Shown here: positions 58,965 to 64,000 of the stretch, one piece after another | Layout: each line of letters opens with the position of its first letter | Position numbering within the stretch: the first letter of the stretch is position 1 | NCBI RefSeq assembly: GCF_035956715.1 | Contig: NZ_CP108381.1 | Span: forward strand, 3,162,001 to 3,226,000 | Direction: 5' to 3' | DNA from: Nocardia sp. NBC_01329 | GTDB taxonomy: Bacteria > Actinomycetota > Actinomycetes > Mycobacteriales > Mycobacteriaceae | DNA: 64,000 bases | Program-made: the position numbers and the translations under genes | The notes under the pieces: model-generated | What the model was told of the DNA's origin: nothing | Seen by the model: the letters and a program-made list of their open reading frames with translations, nothing else | Database searches by the model: none

Positions 58965-59345
58965 ATGAAGGTCGACGACATACTCACCACAGCAAAAGAC
59001 TCGATCACTGTTCGACGAGTATTCGCCGACCCCGTCGAACGAGGCGGGGTCACCGTGATCACTGCCGCCGCGGTATCCGGAGGGGGAGGCGGCGGCACCG
59101 GTACCGACGACGCCGGCAAAGAGGGCTCCGGCGGCGGCTTCGGTGTCGGGGCCAAACCGGTCGGCGCCTACGTGGTCAGCGACGGCCGGGTGCGGTGGCA
59201 ACCGGCGGTGGATGTCAACCAGCTGGTGACGGTCGCCGGGGTCGTCGCGGTCGCGATGACGATTGCGGCGCTGCGCATCGCAGGGCCTCGCGACCGCCAT
59301 CACGCCGCGGCGGCGCGGAACCACAGGGGACTCCGGCACCGATGA
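58965..59345 (+). CDS. GerW/YtfJ-like protein
   Basis: 126 residues from ATG 58965, with CAGGGAG upstream. The family pattern is clear: a strand with VFADPVERGGVTVITAAAVSG, a Gly-rich loop, GFGVGAKPVGAYVV, and a hydrophobic stretch near the C-terminus (VAGVVAVAMTIAAL). In Firmicutes the relative sits on spores; in non-sporulating actinobacteria the role is unknown. Probably co-transcribed with the USP. Confidence 0.83.
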   Translation: MKVDDILTTAKDSITVRRVFADPVERGGVTVITAAAVSGGGGGGTGTDDAGKEGSGGGFGVGAKPVGAYVVSDGRVRWQPAVDVNQLVTVAGVVAVAMTIAALRIAGPRDRHHAAAARNHRGLRHR

Positions 59346-59382
59346 GAAAAGGCGTCGCGGTGAGGATCTCGGGCCCGCCGGG

Positions 59383-60177
59383 TCACACTCCGGCGATATC
59401 CCGGCGATCGAAGATCGGCAACCCCACCAGCAGAGCAAGAGCCCCGGCCAGCAGCAACCACCCGTATGCGGCGGGCAGTCCGGCTCCCAGCGGACCCCCT
59501 TCGATGGCTTGGTGAAACGGCGAGAGTGTTCCCCAGGGGCGTACGGCGTCTACCAGTTTGCTCGCCACATACAGCACGTACGCGCCCACCGCGGCGACCG
59601 AGGTGACACCCACGGCGAGAACTCGCCTGCCGGTCGCCGCGCCGACCGCCAAGGCGAGCCAACCGAATTCGACACCGATGAGCGCCATGGCCACCGCACC
59701 GGTGAGCGCGGACCCGACCGAGACATCGAGCCCGAACAACGCCGAGAACGCCACAACCGCACCGAAAAGCGCCGAACCGAGTGCGAGCAGACCGGTGGCG
59801 AGCACCGCCGCCTGCTCGAGCACGAGCCGCACCGGCGTCATCCGGGTGACCAGCAGCACCTCCAATGTGCCCTGCTCCTCCTCTCCGGCAATCGCTTTGG
59901 CACCGCGGGCGATCGAGAAGACCAGGAAAAGAATAGGCAGCAGCATGCTGAACAGCTCCGCGTTGAGGAACCCGGTGCCGGTGCCGAATTCATCCAGGTC
60001 GAAAAGCTCGCGTAACGGTTCGGGATAGTTCTCCAAGAACTCCCGCATCCCCGACATGCCCGAAATCGACGGCCAAAGGGCACATTCCAACAGCACGAGC
60101 ACACCGATACCCACACTCCAGCCGATGAGCCCGCGGCGTTGATCGCGCAGGCATTTCAGATACACGGTGTGCAGCAC
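59383..60177 (-). CDS. ABC-2 type permease
   Basis: 264 residues from GTG 60175-60177, five bases after the ATPase stop. About six membrane spans, with the cytosolic loop GEEEQGTLEVLLVTRMTP characteristic of ABC-2/LinF-type permeases, and a C-terminal FDRRDI. With the ATPase it forms an exporter of unknown substrate (lipid, drug or peptide). Confidence 0.87.
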   Translation of the reverse strand: MLHTVYLKCLRDQRRGLIGWSVGIGVLVLLECALWPSISGMSGMREFLENYPEPLRELFDLDEFGTGTGFLNAELFSMLLPILFLVFSIARGAKAIAGEEEQGTLEVLLVTRMTPVRLVLEQAAVLATGLLALGSALFGAVVAFSALFGLDVSVGSALTGAVAMALIGVEFGWLALAVGAATGRRVLAVGVTSVAAVGAYVLYVASKLVDAVRPWGTLSPFHQAIEGGPLGAGLPAAYGWLLLAGALALLVGLPIFDRRDIAGV

Positions 60178-60182
60178 GACGA

Positions 60183-61127
60183 TCAGTCCTGTCCGTAGTA
60201 GCCGAGAAATATCTCCTCGAGATCCGGTTCCCGGCTCACGATGTCGATGACGTCGTAGCCGGCGACTGTTTTCAGCAGTTCCGCGGTCGAACCCTGCACT
60301 TCGACCTGTATCCGCTGCGCCCTCCGGTCGACCCGCCGAACTCCGGGAAGCCGGAGTAACTCGTCCGGGTCCGGCACCGCCGCGGCGAACAAAAGGTCGA
60401 TGCGGCGCACCGCCCGCCGGGTGAGCTCGGCCACGGAACGGACCTCGATCAGCCGCCCCTTTCGCAGCATGCCCACCGTATCGGCCACCGCTTCCACCTC
60501 CGACAGCACATGCGAGGACAGGAAGACCGTGCGTCCGGCGTCGCGGGCCTCACGCACCATAGCGAGGAACTCCCGTTGCACCAGTGGATCGAGGCCGGTG
60601 GTCGGCTCGTCCAGCACCAGGACGTCGGGCCGGGACATGAACGCCTGCACGAGACCGACCTTCTGCCGGTTGCCGTGCGACATCGCGCCGATCCGATGCT
60701 CCGGATCCAGGTCGAGCCGATCGATCATGTCCCGGCGTACGCTCGGATCGACACCGCCGCGCAAATGTGCGAGGTAGTCGAGATATTGTCCCGCGGTCAG
60801 ATCCGGGTAGGCGACGAATTGCCCTGGCAGATACCCGATACGACATTGCGCGGCTTCCCGGTTACGCACCGTATCGGCGCCGCGGATACGGGCACAACCG
60901 CCGGTCGGACGCATCAGACCCACCAGGATGCGGATGGTGGTGGTCTTACCGGCACCGTTCGGCCCCACATAGCCGAAGACCACCCCGCTGGGTATCTGCA
61001 ACGTCACGTCGGACAGTGCGAGCACGTGTCGATAGGCCTTCGTCAGCCCGGTGAGCTCGATCGAAATATCTGTCGCGCCGTGAACCGCCCGATGTTCCGG
61101 GGCTTGCGCCGGTCGCCGCTCAATCAT
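60183..61127 (-). CDS. ABC transporter ATP-binding protein
   Basis: 314 residues from ATG 61125-61127, which overlaps the upstream gene by 8 bp. Walker A GPNGAGKTT, Walker B VLVLDEPTTGLDP, H-loop SSHVLSE. The signature is degenerate, MSHGNRQKVGL instead of LSGGQ, which is common in this exporter group. The C-terminal 80 residues are the DUF4162-like extension. Pairs with the permease downstream. Confidence 0.9.
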   Translation of the reverse strand: MIERRPAQAPEHRAVHGATDISIELTGLTKAYRHVLALSDVTLQIPSGVVFGYVGPNGAGKTTTIRILVGLMRPTGGCARIRGADTVRNREAAQCRIGYLPGQFVAYPDLTAGQYLDYLAHLRGGVDPSVRRDMIDRLDLDPEHRIGAMSHGNRQKVGLVQAFMSRPDVLVLDEPTTGLDPLVQREFLAMVREARDAGRTVFLSSHVLSEVEAVADTVGMLRKGRLIEVRSVAELTRRAVRRIDLLFAAAVPDPDELLRLPGVRRVDRRAQRIQVEVQGSTAELLKTVAGYDVIDIVSREPDLEEIFLGYYGQD

Positions 61128-61713
61128 CCCGCCCACCGTCACCGGCCGGGTGCTCGATCGTCGCCGGCGGTCCTTCCTCGCCGGGAACGCGGCCACCCGG
61201 CGGGACGACTCCGGTCACCCGCCACCACTGGTCACCCGGGGCATGAGGATCGTCCGGATGGATGGTCTCGAACAGATCGGCGCGATGGATTCGGGGAAGC
61301 ACCCGATAGTCGATCGAACCGGGCACGCTGACGAGCGCCAGTACTCGCCACAGGGTGAGGACGTATGACTCGGCCGCGGCAGCGCCGTCCCATTCGTAGA
61401 GACCCCGGTACGCACCGCGCTGATCGTGAGCGAGCCACAGTTTGGAGACCAGACCCGGAAATCCGGCGAACAGCACGGTGTTGAGCAGGCTCTCACGCCG
61501 GAAAAGGGCGTGGCCGCGGCCGTGCACCGCCCGCAGCCGGAATCTCACCATGAGTACGCAAGGCGCGAGCGCAGCAGGCCGGTCGACGACGGTCTCCCGG
61601 AACACACAGGCGGAGGCCCGGCCGATCGGCAACGGTGCCCGTGCCCCGACACCGCGGTTCGCGCCGGAACGGGACCGGCCATCCGACAGCGACAACACCC
61701 TCGGCTGTGGCAT
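61120..61713 (-). CDS. YdhR-like (putative monooxygenase fold) protein
   Basis: 197 residues. The middle part (FAGFPGLVSKLWLAHDQRGAYRGLYEWDGAAAAESYV) resembles the ferredoxin-like YdhR/antibiotic-biosynthesis monooxygenase fold, with the GxxGxxxW block; the family call is by eye. The N-terminal 50 residues are basic and may be unstructured, so a later start such as the ATG of MVRFRLRAV is possible. Operon with the ABC exporter (8-bp overlap). Confidence 0.6.
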   Translation of the reverse strand: MPQPRVLSLSDGRSRSGANRGVGARAPLPIGRASACVFRETVVDRPAALAPCVLMVRFRLRAVHGRGHALFRRESLLNTVLFAGFPGLVSKLWLAHDQRGAYRGLYEWDGAAAAESYVLTLWRVLALVSVPGSIDYRVLPRIHRADLFETIHPDDPHAPGDQWWRVTGVVPPGGRVPGEEGPPATIEHPAGDGGRDD

Positions 61714-61795
61714 GGCCTTCGCCGCCTCTCACGCACTCGCTACCGTTCACAGAGCCGGGCGGCGGACCCGAGAGCCGACGAACCCGCCTTATTCC

Positions 61796-61838
61796 ACGAT
61801 GCAGCAAGCCGCCGCGGAACAGGAGAGTCGAAAGTCCT
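61796..61838 (-). promoter_or_regulatory. Putative DosR box and -10 for the ABC exporter operon
   Basis: GAGTC-GAAA-GTCCT (61825-61838), a 23-bp gap, then CATCGT (61801 to 61796) on the minus strand. The remainder of 61714-62056 is AT-richer than average (61930-62040) and has no gene. Confidence 0.5.
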
Positions 61839-62056
61839 CACCGGCCTGTTGCCTGCGGGCGGACAGGCCACCGATTCCGCCGCCCGCAGTTCGAGCCGGT
61901 GGATCCGAACACTACGCACCGCGTATCCGATCACCATTAAGCCTTCTGCTGGGCACAACAGACGGGTAGTATTCGGCAGGTTCTTTCTTCGGGTCTCTCG
62001 AACGATCAGAAGCTCTTTTCGCGGCTGTCAACCGAATCGACTACCGAGGAGCCACG

Positions 62057-62686
62057 ATGAGATCACCTGCCGGGGTAGGCGTACGAGCTCTATGGAGAAC
62101 GGTCGGGGTGATCGCCGCGTTCTCGGCGGCCCTGGGTTCGAGTGCGGCGACCGGGTCCGCGGCACCCGGGGGCTGGCAGCCGTTGGCGCCGATCGAAACC
62201 TTGGACGTGCAGCGTTACCTCGGTGTTTGGAACCAGGTCGCCGCCTTGCCGCAGCCGTACAACCTCGAATGCGCCCGCGACACCACCGCCGACTACCAAC
62301 TTGTCGACGCGAGCAACATTCGTGTCGAGAATCAGTGCACCACCTGGACCGGTGCCACGAACCGTATCGTCGGAAATGCTCGTGTCAACGATCCGGTCAG
62401 CCGCGCACAACTGCACGTCAGCTTCCCGGACGTGCCGTTGCAGAATTCACTGGACGGACCCACCAATTACATCGTGACTTTTGTGGCCGATGATTACTCC
62501 TGGGCCGTGGTGGGGGACCCATTTCGATTGTCCGGATTCGTGTTGTCGCGCTCACCTGCCGTCGATCCGGCACGCTGGCGCGCGATCCGGCAGATCGTGG
62601 CCGACCGCGGGTACGATCCCTGCCTACTGCTGACCTCGCCCACCCCGGGCGGCGCCACCGATATACGGCCCCTCTGCACAATGTGA
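62057..62686 (+). CDS. Secreted lipocalin-family protein
   Basis: 209 residues, RBS CGAGGAG. A signal peptide is likely: basic start, hydrophobic TVGVIAAFSAALGSSAATG, then SAA before the mature chain. The lipocalin SCR1 motif is in LDVQRYLGVWNQVAALP (GxW), with TADYQLVD and FVLSRSP matching the bacterial Blc pattern. It has no lipobox Cys, so it is soluble or cell-wall associated rather than a lipoprotein. Would bind a hydrophobic ligand. Confidence 0.85.
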   Translation: MRSPAGVGVRALWRTVGVIAAFSAALGSSAATGSAAPGGWQPLAPIETLDVQRYLGVWNQVAALPQPYNLECARDTTADYQLVDASNIRVENQCTTWTGATNRIVGNARVNDPVSRAQLHVSFPDVPLQNSLDGPTNYIVTFVADDYSWAVVGDPFRLSGFVLSRSPAVDPARWRAIRQIVADRGYDPCLLLTSPTPGGATDIRPLCTM

Positions 62687-63072
62687 GTCGCCGGTGATCC
62701 GAGCGCGGCGCCGCGATCCGGTCCGGCGCCGCGACCGCGCCGGCCGTCAGCGGTGAGCTCGCGCGACGGAGTAGGGAGTTCTCCGGGCCCGATTCTGAGA
62801 ATCGGCGTTGAGCACATCTCGGGCGGTATCCTTCGTGAGTGCGGGAGGCGCAGCTCGGCAACCGTCCGGGCCCCGAGTCCGGCAGGAAGCACGGCCACCG
62901 CACGTCGGCTCGAACAGTCGTCGGCTCTCAGCGGTGTCGCCGCAGCTGGGAGTTCCGTTCAGGCGTTGAGGCTGCACCCGACGGTCAAGTACATGGGATA
63001 TGCGGCGTGGGTCCTGGATCGGCAGGATAGATCACCGGCGAACCGACCTGCTCTCCTTTGTGGAGGTGGATG
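62687..63072. other. 386-bp gap between lipocalin and sulfatase genes
   Basis: No convincing gene. Near its start two copies of the self-complementary CGGCGCCGCG (62706-62715, 62724-62733) can pair and may end lipocalin transcription. Further on I see no DosR-type box. The sulfatase ribosome binding site GGAGGTGG is at 63062-63069. Confidence 0.5.
62706..62733 (+). terminator. Possible GC-rich hairpin terminator after the lipocalin gene
   Basis: CGGCGCCGCG repeated with 8 bp between the copies; each copy contains the palindrome CGGCGCCG, so the two can form a stem. No T-tract. Confidence 0.35.
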
Positions 63073-64000
63073 ATGGCCAAAGATTTCGAAGGACATATAG
63101 CGCTCGATATCCGTGATTCGGTCGCCGACTGGGCGCCTTTCGCGGAGCCGACCGCACCGCAAGGTGCGCCGAACGTGTTGTATCTGGTGTGGGACGATAT
63201 CGGGATCGGTACCTGGGACTGCTACGGCGGTCTGGTCGAGATGCCGAATATGAAACGCATCGCCGATCGCGGGGTCCAGTTCACACAATTTCATACCACC
63301 GCACTGTGCTCCCCCAGCCGTGCCTCGCTACTGACCGGGCGGAATGCGACTTCGGTCGGTATGGCAACCATCGAAGAGTTCACCGACGGGTTCCCCAGCA
63401 TGTGTGGCCGGATACCGGACGACACCGCACTGTGCTCGGAGGTCCTCGCCGAGCGCGGATGGAACACATACGCGGTCGGCAAATGGCATATGACGCCCCT
63501 GGAGGAGGAGAATCTGGCCGCGTCGAAGCGACATTGGCCGCTGGGGCGCGGATTCGAACGTTTCTACGGCTTCCTCGGCGGCGAGGCCGATCAGTGGTAC
63601 CCGAATCTGGTGTACGACAATCACCCGATCCCGCAGCCGTACACACCGGAGGACGGATATCACCTGTCGAAGGATCTGGCCGACAAGTCGATCGAGTTCG
63701 TCCGCGACGCCAAGGTGATAGCGCCCGATAAACCGTGGTTCATGTACCTGTGCCCGGGATGCGGTCACGCGCCGCACCACGTGGCGAAGGAATGGGCCGA
63801 CAAGTATCGCGGCCGGTTCGATATGGGATACGAGAAATATCGCGAGATCGTACTGGCGAATCAAAAACGCATGGGTCTGGTGCCGGACAACACAGAACTG
63901 TCGTCCATGAACCCCTATTCGACAGCGACCAGCGCAGACGGCAGGCCATGGCCGGCGCAGGACACGGTACGAGCGTGGGATTCGCTGTCGGAGGACGAGA
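63073..64000 (+). CDS. Arylsulfatase (type I, partial; C-terminus beyond window)
   Basis: About 309 residues are visible from ATG 63073 (ATG 63070 is closer to the ribosome binding site and adds one Met). Hydrolyses sulfate esters. The formylglycine motif C-x-P-x-R is in ALCSPSRASLLTGRN, about residue 79. Metal-binding Asp are in VWDDIG, and KWHM supplies active-site Lys and His. No signal peptide. Similar to actinobacterial AtsA/AtsB-type enzymes. Cut by the window edge. Confidence 0.9.
   Translation, partial: MAKDFEGHIALDIRDSVADWAPFAEPTAPQGAPNVLYLVWDDIGIGTWDCYGGLVEMPNMKRIADRGVQFTQFHTTALCSPSRASLLTGRNATSVGMATIEEFTDGFPSMCGRIPDDTALCSEVLAERGWNTYAVGKWHMTPLEEENLAASKRHWPLGRGFERFYGFLGGEADQWYPNLVYDNHPIPQPYTPEDGYHLSKDLADKSIEFVRDAKVIAPDKPWFMYLCPGCGHAPHHVAKEWADKYRGRFDMGYEKYREIVLANQKRMGLVPDNTELSSMNPYSTATSADGRPWPAQDTVRAWDSLSEDE

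Overview
The window is about 64 kb of high-GC DNA (codon third positions almost all G or C, many GTG starts, ATGA stop/start overlaps). It comes from an actinobacterium of the Mycobacteriales, most like Nocardia. The genus is an inference from gene families; there is no rRNA, tRNA, CRISPR array, transposase or integrase in the window. Nearly everything here belongs to families of the mycobacterial DosR (DevR) hypoxia/dormancy regulon, and the regulator pair DosR-DosS is itself present (35984-38447).

Layout. 1-2393: two wax-ester/triacylglycerol synthases. 2658-7295: three universal stress proteins (USPs), an Acg-type nitroreductase and a short-chain dehydrogenase. 7433-8752: flavodoxin and CBS-pair protein. 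8766-13068: operon of DUF2267, PEP synthase and an APH/P-loop kinase fusion. 13580-22000: PfkB, then a long unit of SRPBCC membrane protein, CBS-BON-CBS protein, acetyl-CoA synthetase, pyruvate dehydrogenase E1alpha, E1beta, E2 and an acyl carrier protein. 22023-27700: flavodoxin, DUF2267, phosphoribosyltransferase/erythromycin-esterase fusion, a decayed HxlR/reductase pair, Hsp20, DUF1918. 27733-35767: HAD/OtsB/GH65 trehalose-metabolism fusion, USP, alcohol dehydrogenase, FMN-binding split-barrel protein, GyrI/DUF302 protein. 35984-38447: dosR-dosS. 38623-46645: two Acg-type nitroreductases, a USP remnant and two P-type ATPases. 46714-52365: CBS-BON protein, membrane protein, USP wreck, Rv1733c-like protein, NhaA and an alpha/beta hydrolase. 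52581-57658: complete group 3b [NiFe]-hydrogenase operon. 58006-59345: USP and GerW-like protein. 59383-61713: ABC exporter with a YdhR-like protein. 62057-64000: lipocalin and the start of an arylsulfatase.

How it fits together (inference). Oxygen limitation would be sensed by the heme GAF kinase DosS and relayed to DosR. DosR would switch on redox-balancing enzymes (hydrogenase, flavodoxins, nitroreductases, dehydrogenases), acetyl-CoA production and storage-lipid synthesis (PDH, AcsA, WS/DGAT), gluconeogenic/glycolytic control (PEP synthase, PfkB), trehalose handling, ion pumps, and chaperone and USP functions.

The strongest non-gene signal is a repeated promoter design. Imperfect GGGAC-N4-GTCCC palindromes lie in most intergenic gaps, often as pairs 21-23 bp apart. 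The promoter-proximal box is usually followed after 23 bp by a hexamer of the form nAnnCT or TAnnGT. In four places this places the inferred transcription start on, or within a base or so of, an ATG (leaderless).
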